DNA of 6,637 nt from Victivallales bacterium (GTDB lineage Bacteria; Verrucomicrobiota; Lentisphaeria; Oligosphaerales; Oligosphaeraceae). Location: the NCBI GenBank assembly GCA_017615955.1, contig JAFZZD010000714.1, positions 1 to 6,637 on the forward strand, read 5' to 3'. Below are positions 1 to 6,637 of the stretch, one piece after another (positions within the stretch are counted from its first letter, which is position 1; every line of letters starts with the position of its first letter). The notes beneath the pieces were generated by a model, which had not been told where the DNA came from, searched no databases, and saw nothing but the letters and a program-made list of their open reading frames with translations. The position numbers and the translations under genes are program-made.

Positions 1-54
1 GGGGAATCACTACACAATTGCCATGACTCCTTGTCGCAAATTGCCAGGCGATTC

Positions 55-115
55 TTTCCAGCGCGGGACGCGCTGGCTACACCCTTTCCAGGGCGGGAAC
101 GCGCTGGCTACACCC
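55..115. repeat. Two tandem copies of a palindromic REP-like unit
   Basis: Two adjacent units, 55-84 (30 bases) and 85-115 (31 bases), share the frame TTTCCAG..CG..CGCGCTGGCTACACCC. Unit 1 carries a perfect 8-bp inverted repeat, CCAGCGCG (58-65) and CGCGCTGG (69-76), around a 3-base loop. Unit 2 has the same arms at 88-95 and 100-107 with one mismatch (G92 against G103) and a 4-base loop. Neither palindrome is followed by a T-run on either strand, so they do not look like intrinsic terminators. The pattern of a short GC-rich palindrome in an intergenic region, in tandem, resembles dispersed REP-type elements. Being dispersed in the genome is an inference that this window cannot show. The flanking 1-54 has no recognisable feature. 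Confidence 0.7.
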
Positions 116-127
116 AACCAAAAATCT

Positions 128-156
128 TTATCATTGTGAAATATTTGCGTTATTAT
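128..156 (+). promoter_or_regulatory. Candidate sigma-70-type promoter for recC-recB
   Basis: The stretch from about 116 to 200 is markedly AT-rich compared with everything around it. The best promoter-like pair I find is TTATCA (128-133, 4 of 6 to TTGACA) and TATTAT (151-156, 5 of 6 to TATAAT), 17 bases apart. It would start transcription near 163 and give a leader of about 50 bases. A second TATTAT at 162-167 lies in a partial direct repeat (GCG plus TTATTATTA at 147-158, GCG plus TATTATTG at 159-169) but has no good -35 box. AT-rich DNA produces such matches by chance, so the exact boxes are tentative. That the promoter lies in this gap is more likely than the boxes themselves. Confidence 0.35.
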
Positions 157-201
157 TAGCGTATTATTGTTATGAAATCCTTGTGTTAAAATTAACCTGG
201 C

Positions 202-208
202 AGGAAAG
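202..208 (+). promoter_or_regulatory. Ribosome binding site deciding the recC start at 213
   Basis: AGGAAAG contains AGGA (202-205), with seven bases between GGA and the ATG at 213, which is ordinary SD spacing. The upstream in-frame GTG at 183 has no purine-rich SD before it, and the extra residues it would add (LKLTWQESD) do not look like the RecC N terminus. Another ATG at 219 would leave 13 bases from GGA, longer than usual. ATG 213 is therefore preferred. Confidence 0.65.
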
Positions 209-212
209 TGAC

Positions 213-3200
213 ATGTCAATGAAAGTGAATTGGAGTCCCAGGCTGGAAACTCTGGCGGACGGGTTGTTGGAGCAATGGGCGGAATTGAGCAGGCGGGAGG
301 CCAGCCCATTCGGAAAGATATGTATTGTAGTAAATGACAAGGCCTCCGAGAACTGGCTCAAGCAATATGCGCTTCTAGTGAAGAAGATGCCACAAGTGAT
401 GATGAATGTGGACTTTGTCATGCTGTCCGAATTCATCAACGACTGGCTGGAGGCCCAGGTGCATGGCGTGGCGCCGAGAGAGCGCAAGGCCTCCATGCAT
501 CCGTATTCCCAGGAAGTGCTCACCTGGAGAATCTACAGGATTCTTTCCAATGCAAAGGAGGGCAGCGAGCTGGACACTTTGCTTGCCTACCTCAAGAAGG
601 ATGAAAAGAATATCGCAAAGCGCCGCTATGCATTGTCGGCAAGGCTGGCGCGCCTCTATGACGACTATCTTAATTCCCGTTTTCAGATGCTTAACAACTG
701 GGAACAGCAAATTGTGGACGGCGATGTCCCCGCATGGCAGCCAGTCCTGTACAGGATGCTGGTTCAGGAAGGTTTTGGCAGCACCTACGCCCAGGATTAT
801 GCGAAAGCGTTCCAGCCTGGCGCAGACGCGCACAAGGCACTGGACTGCGGTTTTCCAAAGTACATGGCGATACATGTATTCGACACGCCATTCATGTCGG
901 AACCCACATTGCGCATATTGGAGAAGATGGCCGAGGCATTTCCGATGACATTCTGGCTGTTCAATCCGCAGGGCGACTGGCTGGCTGACACACCTGCGGA
1001 AAAAGAAGTCAAACGAACGATACGCAGGCTGCTGCAGGAGGGAAAGATACCTGCAGAACTTGCCGTGGACCTCAAAGACAGGTACTATGATTCACCTGAA
1101 GAGCGCCTTCTGGGTGCAATGGCCTCTGGTGCTAGGGCGGTATTGGGCACCTTGTTCGATGATGTCGAGGGCGATGTGAAAATAACCGGGGACGCGTCAG
1201 GCTCACCATTTGCGGACCTTGACATTGCGGTGCACCGCTGCTATTCGCCTCGCAGGGAGCTGGAGGCCATAAGAGACGGGCTTCATGACTTCTTCACCAC
1301 ACACAAGGATGCCAAACCCCACGATGCCATCGTGCTGTGCGGCGACTGGGAGACATACGCGCCCATAATCGAGACCGTGTTCAATCCGGACGCAGCCAAG
1401 GAGGGCTACATTCCATGCACTGTGGACAAGGGCACTTCGGGCGAGACGCCGCTCACCCAGTCCTTCAGGGACTTGCTGGCATTTGGCGAAAACCGCTTCG
1501 AGGCAAGCGCGGTGTTCAATCTTCTGTCAGTGCCCGCAATCCGCGAAAAACTGGGATTGGATGACAAGGCAGTGGATGAACTGAAAAACATGGTGGCGAA
1601 CGCCAACATACACTGGGGTGCAGACGACGATGATGTGGCGAAGGCACTTCAAATGGACACCACAAGGGAAAACACCTTCACCTGGCAGCGTGGACTGGAC
1701 AGGCTCGTCGCGGAAATGCTGTATGGCTTCCCAGAAGACAATGACACACTCATCAATGTGGCGGGAAAGCAAGTTCATCCAGTTGGGCATGTGGAGGCGG
1801 ACCGTGCCACCGCTGTTTCCGCGCTGTGGCATTTCGTTCAGGAACTCAAGGCATTGAAAGCTGAACTTTCAGGCGAAAGGAAACTGGAGCAGTTGAGGGA
1901 ACTGCTGAATGGCGTCATTGACAAATTCTATTCGGACGAGCAGGAGTACCTGTACGATCTGGCTATAATACGCAATGCCATAAACAAGGCGGCCAGCAGC
2001 ATCGAGGCCGCTGGAATGAAGGACGAACTTATTGACGCGAAGGTCTTTATTTCCGCTGTGCAGGGCATCATAAGCAGCAATGCGCCAGGAATGAGGACAC
2101 CTGCAGACGCTGTTTTGATCGCGCCGTTGAAGAACAGCTATGCCACGCCCCACAAATATGTATGGATTTGCGGCATGAGCGAAGGCACATTCCCCCACAA
2201 TGAGCACCGCATTTCCTTTGACCTCATTGGCAGGCATCCCAGCCACTTTGACGCTAGCAGCAAGGAGCGGGACGCCTTCGCCATGCTGAAGGCTGCTCTT
2301 GGGGCGCGGGAGCAATTGCGCCTCAGCTTCGTGGGCACCGATGTGCACAGCAACGAGAAGCAGCCATCCTCGGTGCTGCTCAATGACATGCTGGACTATT
2401 TCAAGGCAAAAGGCATAGCCTTCCGTGAATACAGCCATCCTCTGCATACATTCAGCCGCGCCTATTTCAGGCAGGGCAATGAACTGCCCGACACGTATGA
2501 CAGGGAAAGCCAGGAAATAGCTGCCTTGCTGCAAATCGAGGACAAGCCAAGGGAATTCTCGCAGATTGCCGCGTTTAAATTGAACGAGAAAGGCCCAACA
2601 GAGATGCCATTGTCGGAATTGGAGGAGTATTACAATGACCCGCGCCGGTTTGTCTTTGTCCATCGCCTGAAAATTAAGCCGCATTATAGCTTTGATCTGA
2701 ATGATGACGAGCAATTTGGAGCGGCTTTGTCATGGGGGCATATTGAATATTTGTCATTGAAGGAAACTTCCGATGAGCAGCACAGGCATTTGGCTGAACT
2801 TGCCGTTGAGACAGGCGAGGCTGCGACAGTGCAGGATGCGGGCAGCGCAATTGCCGATGCATTGAACAACCATTCCCGCAGACTCAAGTATGGCAATAAT
2901 GATGCCAGGAATTGCATTTGGGGCGATGACATAATGACTTTTGCCAAGGCGTATGAACTCTATGAAAACGAAAAGGCAACAGCTTGTTCACTGGAGCTGG
3001 AGCTGTCCACCGGAGAAAAAGTCTTCATTCCCATGCTGTTCAAGACAATCTCGCTGATGACGCTTGGCGGACCCGAGAAGCACAGCGTCATATTCGACCC
3101 ATACGGGAACTTGAACGGCGCATACGTGAGGCACCTGGCATACAATGCGCTTGGCGGCGGCGACATAGCCACGGTGGTATTCAGGGCGAGCGATGCCGCT

Positions 3201-3395
3201 ACGCGCTTTGACCCAGTGGAGGCCGAAGACGCAAAGCTAAAGCTGACCCAGCTTGTGGAACTGGCAATGGCAAAAGTGCCGGAAGATGTGCTTTCATACG
3301 GCGACTTTGCATCAAACGGGGAATTACAGCTGGATGAAGTGGAGAAGGCACTCTCTGACATGGTGAATCTCACGCGCAAGACAACTCAAAAATAA
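213..3395 (+). CDS. recC: RecC, exodeoxyribonuclease V gamma subunit
   Basis: RecC is the structural subunit of cytoplasmic RecBCD. It holds RecB and RecD, splits the incoming duplex and recognises Chi; its helicase and nuclease folds are inactive. From ATG 213 the protein has 1060 residues (E. coli 1122). The N terminus (SPRLETLADGL) matches the RecC opening NRLExL, followed by a WLKQYALL segment like the family's QWLQ block. Residues 218-250 (HVFDTPFMSEPTLRILEKM) match the RecC 'IFGISALPP' strand-helix. C343-E351 (CYSPRRELE) is the typical CxSPxREVE signature. N-terminal helicase-like blocks are followed by APLKNS...VWICGMSEGTFP (637-661), FDLIGRHP (669-676) and PSSVLLNDMLDYF (718-730). The C-terminal nuclease-like domain begins near PLSELEEYYNDPRRF (799-813). 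No Walker A motif is seen, as expected. The C-terminal part looks short compared with E. coli. recB follows after 15 bases. The family call is firm; exact domain limits are estimated. Confidence 0.93.
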   Translation: MSMKVNWSPRLETLADGLLEQWAELSRREASPFGKICIVVNDKASENWLKQYALLVKKMPQVMMNVDFVMLSEFINDWLEAQVHGVAPRERKASMHPYSQEVLTWRIYRILSNAKEGSELDTLLAYLKKDEKNIAKRRYALSARLARLYDDYLNSRFQMLNNWEQQIVDGDVPAWQPVLYRMLVQEGFGSTYAQDYAKAFQPGADAHKALDCGFPKYMAIHVFDTPFMSEPTLRILEKMAEAFPMTFWLFNPQGDWLADTPAEKEVKRTIRRLLQEGKIPAELAVDLKDRYYDSPEERLLGAMASGARAVLGTLFDDVEGDVKITGDASGSPFADLDIAVHRCYSPRRELEAIRDGLHDFFTTHKDAKPHDAIVLCGDWETYAPIIETVFNPDAAKEGYIPCTVDKGTSGETPLTQSFRDLLAFGENRFEASAVFNLLSVPAIREKLGLDDKAVDELKNMVANANIHWGADDDDVAKALQMDTTRENTFTWQRGLDRLVAEMLYGFPEDNDTLINVAGKQVHPVGHVEADRATAVSALWHFVQELKALKAELSGERKLEQLRELLNGVIDKFYSDEQEYLYDLAIIRNAINKAASSIEAAGMKDELIDAKVFISAVQGIISSNAPGMRTPADAVLIAPLKNSYATPHKYVWICGMSEGTFPHNEHRISFDLIGRHPSHFDASSKERDAFAMLKAALGAREQLRLSFVGTDVHSNEKQPSSVLLNDMLDYFKAKGIAFREYSHPLHTFSRAYFRQGNELPDTYDRESQEIAALLQIEDKPREFSQIAAFKLNEKGPTEMPLSELEEYYNDPRRFVFVHRLKIKPHYSFDLNDDEQFGAALSWGHIEYLSLKETSDEQHRHLAELAVETGEAATVQDAGSAIADALNNHSRRLKYGNNDARNCIWGDDIMTFAKAYELYENEKATACSLELELSTGEKVFIPMLFKTISLMTLGGPEKHSVIFDPYGNLNGAYVRHLAYNALGGGDIATVVFRASDAATRFDPVEAEDAKLKLTQLVELAMAKVPEDVLSYGDFASNGELQLDEVEKALSDMVNLTRKTTQK

Positions 3396-3396
3396 C

Positions 3397-3406
3397 GGAG
3401 GGAGGG
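3397..3406 (+). promoter_or_regulatory. Doubled Shine-Dalgarno for recB
   Basis: GGAGGGAGGG fills most of the 15-base gap between the recC stop (TAA 3393-3395) and the recB ATG. It contains two overlapping GGAGG cores, 3397-3401 (nine bases to the ATG) and 3401-3405 (five bases to the ATG), both within a usable range. This is much stronger than the recC site. It suggests that recB is efficiently translated on its own from the shared message, perhaps to match or exceed RecC output, which is an inference. Confidence 0.8.
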
Positions 3407-3410
3407 AAAT

Positions 3411-6400
3411 ATGGAAATGACATTTGACACGCAGATACTGGAACCTGGCTTCGACATGAGCGGAACCCATCTGGTGGCCGCCTCTGCCGGCACTGGAAAA
3501 ACCTACAACATCCAGAACATCTACGCCAGAATAATCATGGAGAATGACTACCAGGTTTCCCAGGTGCAGGTGATGACATTCACTGAAGCGGCCACCAAGG
3601 AACTGAAGGACCGGCTGCATGCCGTCCTGAAGGATTTGCAGCACCGCTTTGCAGGCGAGGCCTGTGACGGCAAGGATGAGGATGACACGGCACGCCGCAA
3701 CGAGCGGGCGGACAAGCTTATCGCTTGTGCGGCTGACAAGGACAGGGCCAGGCAAAGGGTGGAACTGGCATTGCTGGATTTCGACAATGCCGCCATCACC
3801 ACCATACACGGCTTCTGCCAGAGAGTGCTGGCACGCTATGCCTTTGAGACCGGCATCAACCTGGCCATGACAATCGAGGACAACAAGGTTGCAGAACTTA
3901 ATAGGCTTGCCCTCGACTGGTGGCGCAAACATCCCGAGGCCGCCAGTAATGGCCTGTCCCTGGGCACTTTGCAGGAATATGTCAATAAACTTGGCGGCAA
4001 GGCCGATTACACCATTGTCAATCATGAACCCACCAGGGGGGCGGGACTTGCGCTGGCTGTGGCGGAGAAAATCGTGGATGATTATGAAAAGGACCGCCCG
4101 CACCGTGAAAAGCAGAACTTCGATGATTTGCTGAGGGCATTGTGGGATGCGCTCAAAGCAGAAAACGGCCAGGACCTGGCAAGGAAATTGAGACAGGACT
4201 TCAAGGCCGCATTGATCGATGAATTCCAGGACACCGACCCTGTCCAGTACGACATATTCCGCCGCGTTTTCCTGGAGGGTAACCTGCCCTTGTTCTTTGT
4301 AGGCGACCCGAAGCAGGCCATATATTCATTCCGAGGCGGCGACATCTTCACCTACATGAAGGCCTGCGCCATTCCAGGCCTCAAGAAGCATGACCTTAAT
4401 ACCAACTTCCGTTCAACAAAGCACTTGATGGAGGCAATAAATGGTCTTTTCAAGGACGTGCAGGATGAACAAGGCGTAGTACACTACACCTTTTCCAGCT
4501 CCGACATAGATTATCCAGGCACCGTCAAGGTTCTGCAGGAACCTAAAATCAAGGGGCCTGACCTGGAGCAGCCATTCCGCATAATTAAAATCTCCGACGA
4601 GATCACAACCTCCGCTGACAGGCATGCTGCGATAAGGTCCGTGCTTGTGAGACAGATCCTTGGCATATTGTCAGAAAGGGATGCAGACGGCAAGCCCATA
4701 TTCACGCCAAAGGACATCGCCGTCCTGATGAACACCCATTCCCAGGAGAATGCGTTGCAAAAAGAATTGCGGAAACTAGGGGTGCCCAGCGTGATTGCCA
4801 AGTCAGGCAATGTGTTTGCCACTTCTGCGGCATACGAGTTGTCTGCCTTTCTGGAGGCGATTCTCCAGCCTTATGGCATGGTGCTTAGGCGTGGGCTGGC
4901 CACTGTGTTCGGCGGTGCGCCAGCAGAGGAGATTGCCAGCGACGACAACACGGAGGCCATGGCGGAATATGTCAAGTTGTTCAAGGAGCTGGGCGAGGCC
5001 TGGCAGAAACGTGGCTTCTACGCATTGATGGCGAAACTTGAAGGTCTTGGGTACAAGACGCGTATCGCGGCTATGGAAGATGGTGAACGCATGCTGACGG
5101 ACATGGCACAGCTCCTGGAACTGTGCTTCGCCACAGCCAAGAAGATCGGCCCATCCACCGAGAAACTTCTGGACTGGCTTGAGGAGTGCATCAGGCAGGC
5201 CTCAAGCGGGGAGGACGACAGCGAGGAATACATGCGCGAATTGGAGAAGGACGGCGATACTGTCAAGATCATGACAATTCACGTGTCAAAGGGACTGCAA
5301 TTCCCCATAGTGTTCCTGCCGGAATGCTGGAATCTCATGAGTCCATACGACCCAAGAAACAAGTTCCCTCTTCCATATTACCATCAGGATGACGGGGAAA
5401 GAAAGCTGGTGTTCGAGTTGGACTTGGATAAAAACGGTGCAAAGAAAAGGAACAGCAGCGCCGAGATCAAGGCAAAGAAAGAACTATTGCAGGAGAAGAT
5501 GCGCCTTTTGTACGTGGCCATGACACGTGCCGTGCAGCGCACCATCCTGATTACGCCAAGTGTTGATGCCGGCAAGGAGCCACTGGGATATCTGCTGGGC
5601 AAGGCAATGAATGTCCCCTCGATCCAGTGGCTTGACGCCAATGGCATCCAGGGCGGCATTTCCAAATACAGGCAGGTTCTGGAACAGGAACCGCAGCCAA
5701 AGGAGGCATTGCATCCCGCCAAGTTCAATCTTCTCCCCACCAAGGGAAGTTATTCCTCCCTTTCGCCTTCCGCAAAGGAAAATGAAAATGAGGACGGCAG
5801 GGACGATGACAGCCTCGACAACGGCCAGAGACGGCAGGCGGAAAATGAAGCCGCATTGCCCATCTTCAATATGCCATGCGGCACTCGCATAGGAACTTGC
5901 TGGCACAATATCCTGGAGAAAATACCCTTTGACGCAAGCGACGATAAGTTGTCACAAATTGCGGCGGACGAACTTGCCAGCTGCGGATATGCGGCGGACG
6001 GCGAGTTGCTTCAGACTACCGTGGATATGCTGCGCAAGGTGCTGGACCATACGCTCGCCTCCCCCAGCGGTGAGCTGTTCAAATTGTCCCAGATCGGATG
6101 GGAACAGCGCCTCAGCGAGCAGGAATTCGACTTCTCGTCCGCAGCCGCCGCCAAGACAACCCAGGCAATAAAGGCAATCCTTGAGAAGCACTGGAAAGAC
6201 GATGCGGAAAAAGAGGATTTCCTCAAGGCAATGGAGGATTGGGACAGGCCAATCCCAAATGGCTTCTTCAATGGATTCATTGACTTGATATTCCAGAATG
6301 GCGACTTCTTCTACATCGTGGACTGGAAATCAAACATACTGGACAGCAAGAAGGAAAACTTCAATGCTTCGGGTATTCGCAAGGAAATGGCGAAGCACGG

Positions 6401-6611
6401 CTATTTCCTCCAATACCTGCTGTATTCCGCAGTATTGCACCGCTACCTCAAGGAGACACTGGGGGACGCATACTCCTGGGAGCACAATTTCGGCGGCATA
6501 CGATACTTCTTCCTGCGCGGCGTGGCGGCAGAGGCACCCGCACCCATATTCGAGGACAGGCCTTCAGAAGCGTTGCTGGACGAACTCTGCGCCGCCTTGG
6601 GAATGAAATAG
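3411..6611 (+). CDS. recB: RecB, exodeoxyribonuclease V beta subunit (helicase-nuclease)
   Basis: RecB is the 3'-5' superfamily 1 helicase and only nuclease of RecBCD. It unwinds and degrades broken ends and, after Chi, helps load RecA. The protein has 1066 residues (E. coli 1180). Helicase motifs run in order: Walker A AASAGTGKT (23-31), Ia VMTFTEAATKEL (54-65), TIHGFCQR (131-138), FDDLL (237-241), II LIDEFQDTDPVQ (D270, E271), III VGDPKQAIYSFRGGD (297-311), IV LNTNFRST (329-336), V VKIMTIHVSKGLQFP (618-632) and VI MRLLYVAMTRA (697-707). A charged linker (about 789-815) leads to the nuclease: GTCWH (H832), GFIDLIF (D958), VDWKSN (D971, K973) and Q1001xxxY1005, equivalent to E. coli H956, D1067, D1080 and K1082. 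The D-to-D spacing of 13 residues is the same as in E. coli. All catalytic residues are present, so an active enzyme is expected. The odd point is about 170 fewer residues than E. coli between H133 and F237. ATG 3411 has a strong SD; ATG 3417 is a weaker alternative. AddA also has this domain order, but a recC partner and the RecB-like FGGIRYFFLRG ending (1027-1037) favour RecB. Confidence 0.96.
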   Translation: MEMTFDTQILEPGFDMSGTHLVAASAGTGKTYNIQNIYARIIMENDYQVSQVQVMTFTEAATKELKDRLHAVLKDLQHRFAGEACDGKDEDDTARRNERADKLIACAADKDRARQRVELALLDFDNAAITTIHGFCQRVLARYAFETGINLAMTIEDNKVAELNRLALDWWRKHPEAASNGLSLGTLQEYVNKLGGKADYTIVNHEPTRGAGLALAVAEKIVDDYEKDRPHREKQNFDDLLRALWDALKAENGQDLARKLRQDFKAALIDEFQDTDPVQYDIFRRVFLEGNLPLFFVGDPKQAIYSFRGGDIFTYMKACAIPGLKKHDLNTNFRSTKHLMEAINGLFKDVQDEQGVVHYTFSSSDIDYPGTVKVLQEPKIKGPDLEQPFRIIKISDEITTSADRHAAIRSVLVRQILGILSERDADGKPIFTPKDIAVLMNTHSQENALQKELRKLGVPSVIAKSGNVFATSAAYELSAFLEAILQPYGMVLRRGLATVFGGAPAEEIASDDNTEAMAEYVKLFKELGEAWQKRGFYALMAKLEGLGYKTRIAAMEDGERMLTDMAQLLELCFATAKKIGPSTEKLLDWLEECIRQASSGEDDSEEYMRELEKDGDTVKIMTIHVSKGLQFPIVFLPECWNLMSPYDPRNKFPLPYYHQDDGERKLVFELDLDKNGAKKRNSSAEIKAKKELLQEKMRLLYVAMTRAVQRTILITPSVDAGKEPLGYLLGKAMNVPSIQWLDANGIQGGISKYRQVLEQEPQPKEALHPAKFNLLPTKGSYSSLSPSAKENENEDGRDDDSLDNGQRRQAENEAALPIFNMPCGTRIGTCWHNILEKIPFDASDDKLSQIAADELASCGYAADGELLQTTVDMLRKVLDHTLASPSGELFKLSQIGWEQRLSEQEFDFSSAAAAKTTQAIKAILEKHWKDDAEKEDFLKAMEDWDRPIPNGFFNGFIDLIFQNGDFFYIVDWKSNILDSKKENFNASGIRKEMAKHGYFLQYLLYSAVLHRYLKETLGDAYSWEHNFGGIRYFFLRGVAAEAPAPIFEDRPSEALLDELCAALGMK

Positions 6612-6623
6612 TTGTTAGTGGTC

Positions 6624-6637
6624 TGTGGACTGTGGAC
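6624..6637. repeat. Two direct copies of heptamer TGTGGAC at the window edge
   Basis: TGTGGAC occurs at 6624-6630 and again at 6631-6637, directly abutting and running up to the end of the window. It lies in the short tail after the recB stop (TAG 6609-6611). The array may continue beyond the edge. Two copies of seven bases is weak evidence. No terminator hairpin and no start of a following gene is visible in the 26 bases after recB. Confidence 0.4.

Noticed and set aside
55..115. The palindromes as intrinsic terminators of an upstream gene
   Set aside because: Neither stem is followed by a run of T on the + strand or on the minus strand.
55..115. The repeats as a CRISPR array
   Set aside because: The two units directly abut, with no variable spacers between them.
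1..159. Open frame running in from the left edge to a stop at 157-159, possibly the 3' end of an upstream gene
   Set aside because: It is short, runs through the palindromic repeats and AT-rich leader, and gives no recognisable protein. Frame 2 is open for a similar length, so there is no sign of coding selection.
10..309. 99-codon minus-strand frame covering the leader and the recC start
   Set aside because: It runs antisense through the repeats and conserved recC N terminus. The only SD-preceded ATG on that strand, near its end, would encode just four residues.
1869..2714. 281-codon open frame on the minus strand inside recC
   Set aside because: It is fully antisense to conserved RecC blocks, its translation resembles no family I know, and it has no context of its own. 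It is a shadow of the recC reading frame.
3470..3477. Sequence one base away from the E. coli Chi octamer, at the recB Walker A region
   Set aside because: It is a single mismatched copy inside conserved coding sequence, and Chi differs between bacterial groups, so it carries no information here.
3324..4103. 259-codon open frame on the minus strand across the recC-recB junction
   Set aside because: It overlaps both genes on the opposite strand, including the RecB Walker A and TIHGFC motifs. Its translation is not recognisable, so it is a codon-bias artefact.
3411..6611. RecB as AddA of an AddAB enzyme, or as a defence-system helicase-nuclease
   Set aside because: The partner gene has RecC rather than AddB features and no iron-sulfur cysteine cluster is apparent. 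The C-terminal block matches RecB, and no defence genes lie in the window.

Overview
The window holds two large genes on the + strand, recC (213-3395) and recB (3411-6611). They encode two of the three subunits of exodeoxyribonuclease V (RecBCD), which processes double-strand breaks. About 96% of the window is these two genes. The other sequence is a 212-base leader, a 15-base spacer between the genes and 26 bases after recB. No RNA gene, CRISPR array, insertion sequence or complete third gene is visible.

Region by region. Positions 1-212 contain no convincing gene. They hold two tandem copies of a roughly 30-base unit built around a GC-rich palindrome (55-115), then an AT-rich stretch (about 116-200) that is the likely promoter and leader of recC. 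A Shine-Dalgarno (SD) sequence at 202-208 points to ATG 213 as the recC start rather than the upstream in-frame GTG 183. recC ends at 3395. After a purine-rich, doubled SD (3397-3406), recB starts at 3411, so the pair is almost certainly one transcript. recB ends at 6611, and the window closes in a short non-coding tail with two copies of a heptamer. recD is not in the window.

How the genes work together. In the known enzyme, RecB is a 3'-5' helicase with a C-terminal nuclease. RecC is a structural, catalytically dead helicase/nuclease relative that splits the duplex and reads Chi. RecD is a 5'-3' helicase. Here RecB keeps all helicase motifs and the complete nuclease site (H832, D958, D971, K973, Q1001, Y1005), so it should be active. 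Its main oddity is that the region between the TIHGFC motif and the FDDLL motif is about 170 residues shorter than in E. coli RecB. That is where the 1B 'arm' that contacts duplex DNA is expected.

Organism. These are bacterial chromosomal housekeeping genes, with fairly balanced base composition by eye and frequent AGG and ATA codons. The proteins are clearly diverged from the Enterobacteria, and recC and recB are adjacent without the ptrA gene that separates them in E. coli. The leader repeat and protein style remind me of Lentisphaerota/Verrucomicrobiota genomes, but this is a weak impression. I see no evidence of an undescribed system. The points worth a second look are the compact RecB, the palindromic repeat pair and the fate of recD.
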